Positions 1 to 8,469 of a stretch of DNA of 64,000 nt are shown piece after piece (position 1 is the first letter of the stretch; each line of letters opens with the position of its first letter). The position numbers and the translations under genes are program-made. This DNA is from a bacterium (lineage in GTDB: Bacteria > Planctomycetota > JAFGQW01). The stretch lies in contig JAUHXU010000001.1 in the NCBI GenBank assembly GCA_030426805.1, positions 124,001 through 188,000 on the forward strand. The letters are read 5' to 3'. The notes below the pieces were generated by a model. That model saw only the letters and a program-made list of their open reading frames with translations, did no database searches and was not told the DNA's origin.

Positions 1-783
1 ACTGACCGACAACTGGACGCGGATCTGCTCCTGCTGCTCCTGCGGGAACGCGTCGATGATGCGGTCGACCGTGCGCGCGGCGCCGGTCGTGTGCAGGGTC
101 GCGAACACGAGGTGGCCGGTCTCGGCGGCGGTGATCGCAGCGGAGATCGTCTCGAGGTCTCGCATTTCACCGACGAGGATCACGTCCGGGTCCTGACGCA
201 ACGCCCGGCGAAGCCCCTCGGCGAACGACGGCACGTCCACGAACAGCTCGCGCTGCGTGATGATGCTCTTCTTGTGGTCGTGGTAGTACTCGATCGGGTC
301 TTCGATCGTGATGATGTGGTGATCGTGCGTCTGGTTGATCTCGTCGATCATCGTCGCGAGGGACGTCGTCTTACCCGAGCCGGTCGGCCCGGTCACGAGG
401 ATCAGCCCGCGCGGCCGCGTGATCAGGTCGCGCATCGCTTTCGGCAGACCGATCTGCTCGAAGCCGAGCAGCTCCTTCGGAATGCGGCGCGCGACGAGCC
501 CGGTGCATCCCTTCTGATGGAACGCACTGACACGGAAACGGGCCACGTCGCCGAACGCGTGCGCGAAGTCGGTCGTGCCGACCTCCGCGAGCTCGGTCGC
601 GTTGCGCTCGGGGATGATCTCCCCGACGAGGCGCGCGGTGTCGTCCGCCGTCAGCGAATCGCCCTTGACGTTGACGAGTCGACCGTTGCGACGCACGGTC
701 GGAGGGCGTCCGACCGTCAGGTGCAAGTCGGACCCCTTGTGCTCGACGACGAACCCGAGCAACGCCTTCATGTCGGTGGCCAC
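1..783 (-). CDS. pilT: PilT twitching ATPase, 3' end cut by window
   Basis: This is the retraction ATPase of type IV pili, a cytoplasmic hexameric motor that powers twitching. The reverse strand reads 261 codons without a stop and runs off the left edge. I see the N-terminal SDLHLTVG motif, the Walker A GPTGSGKTT, the ITIEDPIEY aspartate box, the Walker B region ILVGEMRD and the histidine box LHTTGAAR, all typical of PilT rather than PilB. I chose GTG at 783 because AAGGAG lies 9 nt upstream; the in-frame ATG at 771 would sit 21 nt from it. It starts 22 nt after the pilB stop, so the two motors are probably co-transcribed. The C-terminal part is not visible. Confidence 0.93.
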   Translation of the reverse strand, partial: MATDMKALLGFVVEHKGSDLHLTVGRPPTVRRNGRLVNVKGDSLTADDTARLVGEIIPERNATELAEVGTTDFAHAFGDVARFRVSAFHQKGCTGLVARRIPKELLGFEQIGLPKAMRDLITRPRGLILVTGPTGSGKTTSLATMIDEINQTHDHHIITIEDPIEYYHDHKKSIITQRELFVDVPSFAEGLRRALRQDPDVILVGEMRDLETISAAITAAETGHLVFATLHTTGAARTVDRIIDAFPQEQQEQIRVQLSVS

Positions 784-805
784 TGAACGCCTCTCCTTTC
801 GCCCG

Positions 806-2482
806 TCAGACGAGCATCTCTTCGCCGTAGGTCACGCGCAGCACCTCGTCGATGCTCGTCTCGCCGGACAAGATCTTGCGGACGCCGTCCTGGGTCAGCG
901 AGATCATCCCGCCGACCTGACGGGCGGACTCGCGCAATTGCGTCGTCGTCGCACCCTTGAAGATCTGGTTGCGCAGTTCGGCGTTGAGCTCGACGAGCTC
1001 GAAGATGCCCTGGCGCCCTTTGTAGCCGCTGCCCTCGCACACGTCGCAGCCGACCGGTCGGCAGACGTTCGCGGACGCGACTTGATCGGCGGTCAGCCCG
1101 GCCGCGCGCAGCTGGCTCTCGTTCGGCTCGTACGGCAGCTTGCAGTCGCACAGCCGGCGAACGAGGCGCTGCGCCATCACCGCCTGGACACTCGACGCGA
1201 CGAGGAACGGCTTGACGCCCATGTCGACCAGACGCGTGATTGCGCTCGGCGCGTCGTTGGTGTGCAGCGTGGAGAAGACGAGGTGTCCGGTGAGCGCCGC
1301 CTGGATCGCGATCTCGGCGGTCTCGAGGTCGCGAATCTCACCGACGAGGATGATGTTCGGCGCTTGGCGCAACATCGCGCGCAGGATCCGGGCGAACGTC
1401 ATCCCGACCCGCGTCTGCACCTCCGCCTGGTTGATTCCGGTGAGGTGATACTCGACCGGGTTCTCGGCGGTGATGATCTTCACGTCCGGGCGGTTGAGTT
1501 CCTTGAGCGCCGCGTAGAGCGTCGTCGTCTTGCCGGAGCCGGTCGGCCCGGTGACGAGGAAGATGCCGTTGGGGCGCTTGATGATCCGATCGAACCGCTT
1601 GCGGTCGTCGGGGTGGAACCCGAGCTGGTCGAGCCCGACGAGGCCCGTCTGCTTGTCGAGCAGACGCATCACGATGCTCTCGCCGTGCGTGTTCGGCAGC
1701 GCCGACACGCGGATGTCGATGTCGCGATCGAGCAACGTCGTGTTGATGCGCCCGTCCTGCGGCTGGCGCTTCTCGGCGATGTCCATGCCCGCCATGATCT
1801 TGAGCCGGCTCAGCACCGGTCCCTGCAGGTGCTTCGGATAGCTCGCGACCTCGCGGCAGACGCCGTCGATCCGGTAGCGAATGCGCAGCCGCTGCTCGAA
1901 CGCTTCGACGTGGATATCCGACGCGCGCTGCTTCAGCGCGTTCTCGAGCATCTGCGTGACGAGCCGGATGATCGGCGCTTCGTCGTCGTCGCCGGGCTCG
2001 GGGAGCTTCTCGACCTTCGCCTTCTTCTTCGCGGGCGCGCCGGTGTCGACCCCGTAGTGCTCCGAGAGCAACGCGTGGTGCGCCGAGCGCGTCGCCAGCG
2101 CACACTTCACCTCGCGGCCGAGCAGGAACGCGAGGTTGTCGAGGTTCATCGAGTCGACCGGATCGGCGATCGCGACGAACAGGCTGTTGCCGCCCGCCTT
2201 GATCGGCAGCACCCGGTATTCGGCCGCCGTGCTCGCGTCGATCAGGCCGATCAGTTCGGGCTTGATCCGCCCCTTCGTCAGGTCGACGAACGGCAGGCCG
2301 GCCTGGCGGGCGAGCGCCTGGGTCACACGTGTCTCGTCGACCAGTTCGAGTGCGATCACGGCCTCGCCGAAGCGGACCTTGTGCTCGACCTGGTAACGGA
2401 GCGCCCTCTCGATCCCGGCGTCGTCGATCAGCCCGTCCCGGGCCAACAAGTCGCCGAGCCGTTGGCGGCCGGAAGTTGCCAT
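806..2482 (-). CDS. pilB: PilB/GspE-type pilus assembly ATPase
   Basis: This 558-residue protein is the extension ATPase of a type IV pilus or type II secretion system. Residues 1-145 look like the MshE/GspE N-terminal domain. The ATPase core has Walker A GPTGSGKTT at 312-320, an aspartate box around 340, Walker B ILVGEIRD at 378-385 and LHTND at 406-410. A Cys-rich metal site follows (Cys445, 447, 474, 479, 482); the first pair is CxC where relatives usually have CxxC. The open frame extends further upstream, but ATG at 2482 gives the expected N-terminus. A lysine-rich linker lies near 152-160. Whether it serves pili or secretion cannot be told from sequence alone, though the pilT neighbour favours pili. 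Confidence 0.93.
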   Translation of the reverse strand: MATSGRQRLGDLLARDGLIDDAGIERALRYQVEHKVRFGEAVIALELVDETRVTQALARQAGLPFVDLTKGRIKPELIGLIDASTAAEYRVLPIKAGGNSLFVAIADPVDSMNLDNLAFLLGREVKCALATRSAHHALLSEHYGVDTGAPAKKKAKVEKLPEPGDDDEAPIIRLVTQMLENALKQRASDIHVEAFEQRLRIRYRIDGVCREVASYPKHLQGPVLSRLKIMAGMDIAEKRQPQDGRINTTLLDRDIDIRVSALPNTHGESIVMRLLDKQTGLVGLDQLGFHPDDRKRFDRIIKRPNGIFLVTGPTGSGKTTTLYAALKELNRPDVKIITAENPVEYHLTGINQAEVQTRVGMTFARILRAMLRQAPNIILVGEIRDLETAEIAIQAALTGHLVFSTLHTNDAPSAITRLVDMGVKPFLVASSVQAVMAQRLVRRLCDCKLPYEPNESQLRAAGLTADQVASANVCRPVGCDVCEGSGYKGRQGIFELVELNAELRNQIFKGATTTQLRESARQVGGMISLTQDGVRKILSGETSIDEVLRVTYGEEMLV

Positions 2483-2643
2483 CAGCGTCTGCTTTCGTTC
2501 CCTTCGCGCACCCGGCCCCCCGGGGCGCCCGGCGTAGAGCGTATTCCCCCGACCGGGGTCGGTCAACAGCCTGAAGAGGCGACGACGGCGCGTCGCGAAC
2601 AAGGCCGGCCGAGCGATCGATCGGATGCGCCGCGGCCCCGGAG

Positions 2644-2672
2644 TTCCCTCGGCTGATCCGCGATGGTATACA
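2644..2672 (+). promoter_or_regulatory. extended -10 promoter candidate for the lipoprotein/ppdK unit
   Basis: TGGTATACA at 2664-2672 reads as an extended -10 (TG-N-TATACA), about 75 nt before the lipoprotein start in the divergent gap between pilB and that gene. The -35 position (2644-2649, TTCCCT) is a poor match, as expected for an extended -10 promoter. The call rests on sequence only. Confidence 0.35.
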
Positions 2673-2747
2673 GTCTCATTCCGGACCCGTCGGTCGCGCC
2701 CCTCCCCCGCGCGGCGACGCGTCCCTCGCCATCCCGCGGAGATTCCG

Positions 2748-3416
2748 ATGCCCGACACCCTCCCGGCGACGACTCGGATCGTGCTCGCGCTCGTCGCGTC
2801 GTGCGCCCTCGGCGCATGCTGCGGCACGCCGAAACCGCTGCTCGCGAAGCTCGACTGGTCGACGCCGGAGGCGGCGGTCGAGACCTACCGGCAAGCCTTC
2901 CAGGCCGACGAAGCCGACTACGAGTATGCCTGCCTCTCCGATGCGCTGAAGGATCGCTACGGCATCGGGTCGACGCACTACCGGCTCGGCCGACGCAAGT
3001 TCCTCGACGCCAACGGCGCGATCATCGACCGCTTGATGACCGCCGCGGTCACCGACATCCGGCCGGTCCCCGACTCCGATCCCCCGCGCGTGATCGCACG
3101 GGTGCAGGACGGCCAGGACATCGCCGAATTCGAGCTGATCAACGAACCGGTCGCGTGGGTCTCGTTCGCCATCGACGGCGACGAGATCACGATGGAGCTT
3201 CCGCTGGAGAACGGCGTGCACGACGTGCTGACGACGAGTCAGGACGGGATGCGGCTCGTCATCGACGGCCTGCCCGACGCGCCCGGTCCGATCCCCCCTG
3301 TCGAGACGATCCACGAAGTCCGAATCACCAACCGGTGGCGCCTGCTCCAGATCGCGGGGCTCAGCACTTCGCTGCAGCAAGCGCTCGAGAAATCCGGCAT
3401 TGACGACAAGAGGTAA
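2748..3416 (+). CDS. predicted lipoprotein of unknown function
   Basis: A 222-residue protein with a hydrophobic signal segment followed by a lipobox (LGAC, with Cys at about residue 24), so it is probably lipidated and membrane anchored. The rest is soluble and acidic, opening with DWSTPEAAVETYRQAF, a pattern seen in small exported proteins that resemble the NTF2/DUF4878 group; I cannot confirm the family. ATG at 2748 has GGAG about 7 nt upstream, and the longer open frame has no better start. It ends 9 nt before ppdK, so the two may share a transcript, but nothing in the sequence ties it to pyruvate metabolism. Confidence 0.8.
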   Translation: MPDTLPATTRIVLALVASCALGACCGTPKPLLAKLDWSTPEAAVETYRQAFQADEADYEYACLSDALKDRYGIGSTHYRLGRRKFLDANGAIIDRLMTAAVTDIRPVPDSDPPRVIARVQDGQDIAEFELINEPVAWVSFAIDGDEITMELPLENGVHDVLTTSQDGMRLVIDGLPDAPGPIPPVETIHEVRITNRWRLLQIAGLSTSLQQALEKSGIDDKR

Positions 3417-3425
3417 GCCAGTCCG

Positions 3426-6053
3426 ATGACGCAACCGATCTACTTCTTCGCGAAGGACAAGACCGAGGGCAACGCGACGATGAAGGAGTTGCTCGGCGGC
3501 AAGGGTGCGAACCTCGCCGAGATGACGAACCTCGGCATCCCGGTGCCCCCCGGCTTCACGATCACGACCGAACAGTGCGCCGAGTACGAGCGCCTGGGCG
3601 GCAAGCTCCCCGAGGGCCTCTGGGACGAGACGGAGCGCTACCTCGCCCGCCTCGAGGACGAGATGGGGATGAAGTTCGGCGCGGCCGACAACCCGCTGCT
3701 CGTCAGCGTGCGCTCCGGCGCGGCCGACTCGATGCCCGGCATGATGGACACGATCCTGAACCTCGGGCTCAACGACGAATCGGTGACCGGGATGGCGACG
3801 AAGGCCGGCAACGACCGCTTCGCGTGGGACGCCTACCGCCGCCTCGTCAACATGTTCGGCAACGTCGTGATGAACATCGGCCACGACGCGTTCGAGGCCG
3901 CGATGCGCGAGCTGAAGTACGAGACGAACAAGAAAGAGGACACCGACCTCGTCACCGACGAACTGCGCGAGCTGACCCGTCGCTACTTCGCGATCTTCGA
4001 GCAGCAGGCCGGCCGCCCGTTCCCGCAGGATCCGCGCGAGCAGCTCAAGCTCTCGGTCGAGGCGGTCTTCAAGAGCTGGATGAACCCGCGCGCGATCAAG
4101 TATCGCGAGATCAACAAGATCACCGGACTGCTCGGCACCGCGGTCAACGTGCAGGCGATGGTCTTCGGCAACATGGGCCAGACGTCGGGCACCGGCGTCT
4201 GCTTCACGCGCGACCCGTCGGCCGGCGAGAACGTCTTCTACGGCGAGTACCTGATCAACGCCCAGGGCGAGGACGTCGTCGCCGGACTCCGCACGCCCGA
4301 TCCGATCAGCCGGCTCGAGTCGGAGCTCCCGGACTGCTACGCCGAACTCGTGCGTTACCGCGACGTCCTCGAGAAGCACTATCGCGACATGCAGGACATC
4401 GAGTTCACGATCCAGGAGGGTCGCCTGTTCATGCTGCAGACGCGGTCCGGCAAGCGCACGCCGCCCGCGTCGGTGAAGATCGCCGTCGACATGGCCAACG
4501 AGGGGCTGATCGATCGCGAGACCGCGGTCAAGCGCGTCAAGCCCGAGGAGATCTCGATCCTGATGCACCCGGCGTTCGACCCGGACGCCGCGAAGTCGAC
4601 GATCGCCGTCGGCCTTCCGGCCTCGCCGGGCGCCGCGACCGGACGCGTCTACTTCACGGCCGACAAGGCCGAGGAGCACCACGCCAAGGGCGAGAAGGTC
4701 GTGCTCGTGCGCCGCGAGACGAGCCCGGAGGACGTTGGCGGCATGCACGTCTCCGAGGGCATCCTCACGGCGGTCGGCGGCATGACGTCGCACGCGGCGA
4801 TCGTCGCGCGCGGCATGGGCAAGTGCTGCATCGTCGGGTGCAGCCAGATCGACATCGCCGACGACCACAAGAGCTTCAAGACCGAGTCGGGCGCGTCCGT
4901 CCGCGAGGGCGACTGGATCAGCCTCGACGGCACGAGCGGCGAGGTCTACGCCGGCGAGGTCTCGACGATCCCGCCGAAGCTCTCCGGCGACTTCGACGCG
5001 ATCCTCGCGATGGCCGACGAGTTCCGCACGCTCAAGGTGCGCACGAACTGCGACACGCCCGAAGACGCGAAGAAGGCGCGCGAGTTCGGCGCCCAGGGCA
5101 TCGGGCTCTGCCGCACGGAGCACATGTTCTTCGGCGAGGACCGCATCTGGGCGATGCGCGAGATGATCCTCGCGGAGAACGTCGACGCACGCGAAGCCGC
5201 ACTCGCGAAGCTGCTGCCGTTCCAGCGCGCCGACTTCGACGGCATCTTCCGCGCGATGGACGGGCTGCCGGTGACGATCCGGCTCCTCGACCCGCCGCTG
5301 CACGAGTTCCTCCCCCACGAGCGCGAGGCCGCGAAGAAGATGGCCGAGAAGCTCGGCGTCTCGGTGGACGACGTGATCACGAAGGTGAAGCTCCTCTCCG
5401 AGCTCAACCCGATGCTCGGTCACCGCGGCTGCCGCCTCGGCGTGAGCCACCCCGAGATCTACCGGATGCAGTCGCGCGCGATCCTCGAGGCCGCCTACGA
5501 CGTCAAGGCCGACGGCATCGACGTGCTGCCCGAGATCATGATCCCGCTCGTCGGCACGGTGACCGAACTCGAGATGCTCCGCGACGACACGATGGCGGTC
5601 TACGAGGAGCTGAAGGCCGAGCGCGGCGGGCCGATCGACTTCCTCGTCGGCACGATGATCGAGGTCCCGCGCGCCGCACTCACCGCGAGAGAAGTCGCCG
5701 GCGCCGCGCAATTCTTCAGCTTCGGCACGAACGACCTCACGCAGATGACCTACGGCTTCAGCCGCGACGACATCGGCACCTTCCTGCCGACCTACCTCGA
5801 GAAAGACGTCCTCCCCGAGGACCCGTTCGCCTCCCTCGACACGACCGGCGTCGGCCGCCTCGTCGAGATGGCGGCGACCGAGGGCCGCGCCGGCAACCCG
5901 TCGCTCAAGCTCGGCATCTGCGGCGAGCACGGCGGAGACCCGGCGAGCATCCACTTCTGCGCGAAGGTGGGGTTGGATTACGTGAGCTGTTCGCCGTTCC
6001 GCGTGCCGGTGGCGCGGTTGGCGGCGGCGCATGCGGCACTCGGGGTGGGGTGA
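3426..6053 (+). CDS. ppdK: pyruvate, phosphate dikinase
   Basis: This 875-residue cytoplasmic enzyme interconverts pyruvate, ATP and phosphate with phosphoenolpyruvate, AMP and pyrophosphate. Its length is that of the full PPDK family. The N-terminal ATP-grasp domain opens with KELLGGKGANLAEM. The swivelling phosphohistidine domain carries GGMTSHAAIVARGMGK with catalytic His456. The C-terminal PEP/pyruvate barrel ends with GICGEHGGD, whose Cys832 is the proton-transfer residue. All the active-site signatures I looked for are intact. The last 75 bp or so double as one arm of an inverted repeat with downstream DNA (6163-6245), but the protein end, AAAHAALGVG, looks normal for the family. Confidence 0.98.
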   Translation: MTQPIYFFAKDKTEGNATMKELLGGKGANLAEMTNLGIPVPPGFTITTEQCAEYERLGGKLPEGLWDETERYLARLEDEMGMKFGAADNPLLVSVRSGAADSMPGMMDTILNLGLNDESVTGMATKAGNDRFAWDAYRRLVNMFGNVVMNIGHDAFEAAMRELKYETNKKEDTDLVTDELRELTRRYFAIFEQQAGRPFPQDPREQLKLSVEAVFKSWMNPRAIKYREINKITGLLGTAVNVQAMVFGNMGQTSGTGVCFTRDPSAGENVFYGEYLINAQGEDVVAGLRTPDPISRLESELPDCYAELVRYRDVLEKHYRDMQDIEFTIQEGRLFMLQTRSGKRTPPASVKIAVDMANEGLIDRETAVKRVKPEEISILMHPAFDPDAAKSTIAVGLPASPGAATGRVYFTADKAEEHHAKGEKVVLVRRETSPEDVGGMHVSEGILTAVGGMTSHAAIVARGMGKCCIVGCSQIDIADDHKSFKTESGASVREGDWISLDGTSGEVYAGEVSTIPPKLSGDFDAILAMADEFRTLKVRTNCDTPEDAKKAREFGAQGIGLCRTEHMFFGEDRIWAMREMILAENVDAREAALAKLLPFQRADFDGIFRAMDGLPVTIRLLDPPLHEFLPHEREAAKKMAEKLGVSVDDVITKVKLLSELNPMLGHRGCRLGVSHPEIYRMQSRAILEAAYDVKADGIDVLPEIMIPLVGTVTELEMLRDDTMAVYEELKAERGGPIDFLVGTMIEVPRAALTAREVAGAAQFFSFGTNDLTQMTYGFSRDDIGTFLPTYLEKDVLPEDPFASLDTTGVGRLVEMAATEGRAGNPSLKLGICGEHGGDPASIHFCAKVGLDYVSCSPFRVPVARLAAAHAALGVG

Positions 6054-6245
6054 TTGCGACTCACTTCCTCACTGGCCTCGCCGGGTAGCGACGCGCCGCG
6101 AGGCGGCTGACGGGGAGCCTCGTCGCGTGGTTGGAGCGAACGGGACCGTTCGTCAACGTTCGCTGCAATCACCCCACCCCGAGCGCCGCATGCATCGACG
6201 TTCGACCGCGCGGCCGGACGAGGAACGGCGAACCGCTCGCAGCCC
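5980..6245. repeat. hairpin unit 1: ppdK 3' end, core, inverted copy
   Basis: The left arm is the 3' end of ppdK (about 5981-6057). The right arm (about 6163-6243) is its inverted copy, roughly 80% identical by eye, including an exact 16-nt run GGGGTGGGGTGATTGC. They enclose a core of about 105 nt (6058-6162). The core is repeated in the opposite orientation inside unit 2. Read backwards, the right arm still encodes a degraded version of the PPDK C-terminus ending in HAALGVG and a stop. No open frame in this block looks like a gene. Confidence 0.75.
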
Positions 6246-6349
6246 ATCCCCCCCTCCGCGAGACGCGGATGAGCCCGCGGGTCCGGGTACCCCGGTCGGC
6301 GCACTCGGCAACACGGACGCCCTCATTCCGTACCGGGGAGCCCCCACGG

Positions 6350-6540
6350 AGCGCACGATCGCGCCGCACCGGGCGTGGGGGGGATCGCAGCGAACGTTGA
6401 CGAACGGGTCCTGTTCGCTCTGCCCATCCCACAAGGCGCCCCGCCAGCCGCCCTGCGGCAACGCCCCTTCCCCATGGCGCGACCGTGAGGAAGTGAGTCG
6501 CGATCCCCCCCACGTTCGGTGCGGCGCGACCGCGCGCATC
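6350..6540. repeat. hairpin unit 2: inverted copy of the same core with different arms
   Basis: The block 6387-6505 is the reverse complement of 6052-6166: for example GCAGCGAACGTTGACGAACG at 6387 mirrors 6147-6166, and GTGAGGAAGTGAGTCGCGAT at 6485 mirrors 6053-6072. It is flanked by its own inverted arms (about 6350-6387 and 6501-6538, sharing GGTGCGGCGCG and a run of C). The arms differ from those of unit 1. The stretch 6246-6349 between the units shows no gene. Confidence 0.7.
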
Positions 6541-6557
6541 TCCGTGAACGCCCCCCG

Positions 6558-7751
6558 CTACTGAACGAGGACGACCTCCGTGTTCCCGACGTCGAGCCCG
6601 CCCGGTTTCCCCGGATTCACCGCGGACGCACCCACGTAGAGCCGGAGTCCCGGGACGTACGGGAGGACGAAGCGCGCGTTGGCGATGCCGCCCGAGTCGA
6701 GGGTGCCGGTGAAGCCGGTGGTCCAGAGCGGGAGCCCGCCGCAGGCCGTGAGGAAGAAGACGGCGTCGGGTGCGATGTGCTGGTGCTGGCCGGCGACACG
6801 AATGGCAGGTCGATTGGCGAGCGAGAGCGCGACGCAGTAGGCGCGGTTGGGCGAATCGGGAAACGCGAGGTAGGCGGTTGCGCGGCTGCCCTGCACGCCG
6901 GTGCCGGTCAGGCTCACGTCGCGATCGCCCCACACGTCGATGCCGCTGATCGACACGCCGGCGCCGACCGAGAGCGTCCGGACGACGGCGCCCTGCACGG
7001 TCAGCTCGAAGACGTTGCCGGCCGATGCGCCCGTGCCGCCGGCGAAGATTCGGTTGCGGCGCTCGTCGAACGTCACGCAGTTCGCGTCCGCGAGATTCGC
7101 GGTGGCCGAGACGGCACCGGTCCGGTCGACGATCGCCACCGCCCCACCGGACGCGAGGCGGCTCACGACAAAGCGCCCGCCGGCGGACGGCACGTAGGCG
7201 ACGCCGCTGATCGAGCCGAGCCCCTGCGCGAGCGTCGTGACCGCGTAGGTCTCGCGATTCACCCGGTAGAGTGCGCCTTGCGTCGAGCCGACGACGAAGT
7301 GGCCGGTGTCACCGTCGCGGCAGATCGCACTCGGGCTCGGTAGTGTCGCGATGGTCGTCGCGGTGCTGCCGAACAGCCGATAGACGTGGCCGGTCGACTG
7401 GTTCGTGATCCAGAAGCGCGCGTCCTGATCGGCCGCGATCGCGCCCAAGCTGCCGGTGACGAAGTTGACGACGGTCGTCACCTTGCCTGCGGGGTTGACG
7501 AACAGGACGCGGGAGCCGGAGAGCACCCACGCCGCGTCGTTGCCCCACGACATGTGAAGCCCGGCATACGAGCGCGTGGCGTCGAGCGTGCGCAGCACCG
7601 AGCTCGCCGGATCGACGTAGAGGGCGCCTCGGGTCGAGCCGTTCGACGCGAGGACGAGGTCGCCGTCGCGGACGGTCTGCGCGGGGAGGCCGGCCGCTGC
7701 GAGCAGGGCGACGGCGGCGAGACGGGCGAGAAGGGAGCGGGAGCAGAGCAT
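6558..7751 (-). CDS. secreted propeller-like protein with shared C-terminal module
   Basis: A 397-residue protein with a clear signal peptide (LLARLAAVALLAAAGLPAQ, cleavage after AQ). The middle has recurring strands such as GALYVDPASSVLRTL, GALYRVNRETYAVTTL and GNVFELTVQGAVVRTL, which suggest a beta-propeller built of NHL- or SMP-like blades. The last 105 residues or so, from FPDSPNRAYCVAL to the end, match the end of the secreted protein at 15613-16947, so they form a separate module. ATG at 7751 has GGAGG 8 nt upstream. It diverges from the sigma factor gene at 7915. No catalytic motif is visible; a cell-surface or extracellular role is inference. Confidence 0.82.
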   Translation of the reverse strand: MLCSRSLLARLAAVALLAAAGLPAQTVRDGDLVLASNGSTRGALYVDPASSVLRTLDATRSYAGLHMSWGNDAAWVLSGSRVLFVNPAGKVTTVVNFVTGSLGAIAADQDARFWITNQSTGHVYRLFGSTATTIATLPSPSAICRDGDTGHFVVGSTQGALYRVNRETYAVTTLAQGLGSISGVAYVPSAGGRFVVSRLASGGAVAIVDRTGAVSATANLADANCVTFDERRNRIFAGGTGASAGNVFELTVQGAVVRTLSVGAGVSISGIDVWGDRDVSLTGTGVQGSRATAYLAFPDSPNRAYCVALSLANRPAIRVAGQHQHIAPDAVFFLTACGGLPLWTTGFTGTLDSGGIANARFVLPYVPGLRLYVGASAVNPGKPGGLDVGNTEVVLVQ

Positions 7752-7914
7752 CGGAGCGCCTCCGAAATCGGGATCGCGGGTGATCGTCGGGCGGCCAACA
7801 CGACCGCTGTCACCCGTGTTGCGGAGTCGCCGCACGCAATCCCTAAAGAATCTACGGGCCCTAATGAACCTGCGGGCAGTTGCGGCGCCGCGGGCCGGTG
7901 CGTAGTCTCGGGGG

Positions 7915-8469
7915 ATGGACTACGCAAGTGCGGTCGAGGCCCTCGAGTGCGCGTCCCGCGGCGAGACCGGTGCGGTCGACGCGCTACTTCCGCGGGTGTA
8001 CGACGAGCTGCGGGGGATCGCCGCACGGCTGTTCCACGTCCGGGACGGCACGCCGACCCTCGCACCCACCGCGGTCGTCAACGAGGCCTACGTGCGCATC
8101 GTCGGCTCCCCCGACCTCGCGTGGGACGCGCGAACGCACTTCGTCGGCATCGCGGCGAAGGTGATGCGCCAGGTCATCATCGACCACCACCGCGAGCGCC
8201 AGGCGCAGAAGCGCGGCGGCGGCTGGGGGCGCGTGACGCTGTCCGAACTGCCCGACGAGCCAGCGCCGCTCGACTTCACCGCGCTGCACGAAGCCCTCGC
8301 GGAACTCGAGGCGCTCGACGAACGGCAAGCGCGCGTGATCGAGCTCCGGTTCTTCGGCGGACTCGCGATGCAACCGATCGCCGACCTGCTCGGCGTCTCG
8401 ATCAAGACGATCGAACTCGATTGGCGCCACGCACGCGCGTGGCTCACGAATCGGCTGCGCCGCGCGTGA
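7915..8469 (+). CDS. ECF-type RNA polymerase sigma factor
   Basis: A 184-residue sigma-70 family factor of the extracytoplasmic type. Region 2 is around residues 20-95, with VVNEAYVRI, FVGIAAKVMRQVIIDHHRE and the basic stretch that follows. Region 4 lies at 125-180, with RQARVIELRFFGGL and the helix-turn-helix IADLLGVSIKTIELDW. This subgroup with a long region 2 is common in Planctomycetota, often next to Ser/Thr kinases. Here the stop overlaps the kinase start (GTGA at 8466-8469), so the two are very likely translationally coupled. No anti-sigma factor is seen; the kinase may control it. The start is ATG at 7915, with only a G-run as ribosome site. Confidence 0.92.
   Translation: MDYASAVEALECASRGETGAVDALLPRVYDELRGIAARLFHVRDGTPTLAPTAVVNEAYVRIVGSPDLAWDARTHFVGIAAKVMRQVIIDHHRERQAQKRGGGWGRVTLSELPDEPAPLDFTALHEALAELEALDERQARVIELRFFGGLAMQPIADLLGVSIKTIELDWRHARAWLTNRLRRA

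Noticed and set aside
2676..6032. Long minus-strand open frame (over 1100 codons) opposite ppdK
   Set aside because: It is antisense to an intact, family-length PPDK. Its composition (Arg, Asp, Val, Ala, with no ordered motifs) is the usual shadow in very GC-rich DNA.
5980..6540. Insertion sequence
   Set aside because: There is inverted-repeat structure but no transposase frame and no evident target duplication; at most it is a non-autonomous element.
6031..6564. 177-codon plus-strand frame after ppdK
   Set aside because: It reads through both hairpin units, so its repeated peptide pieces come from inverted DNA and not from protein repeats.
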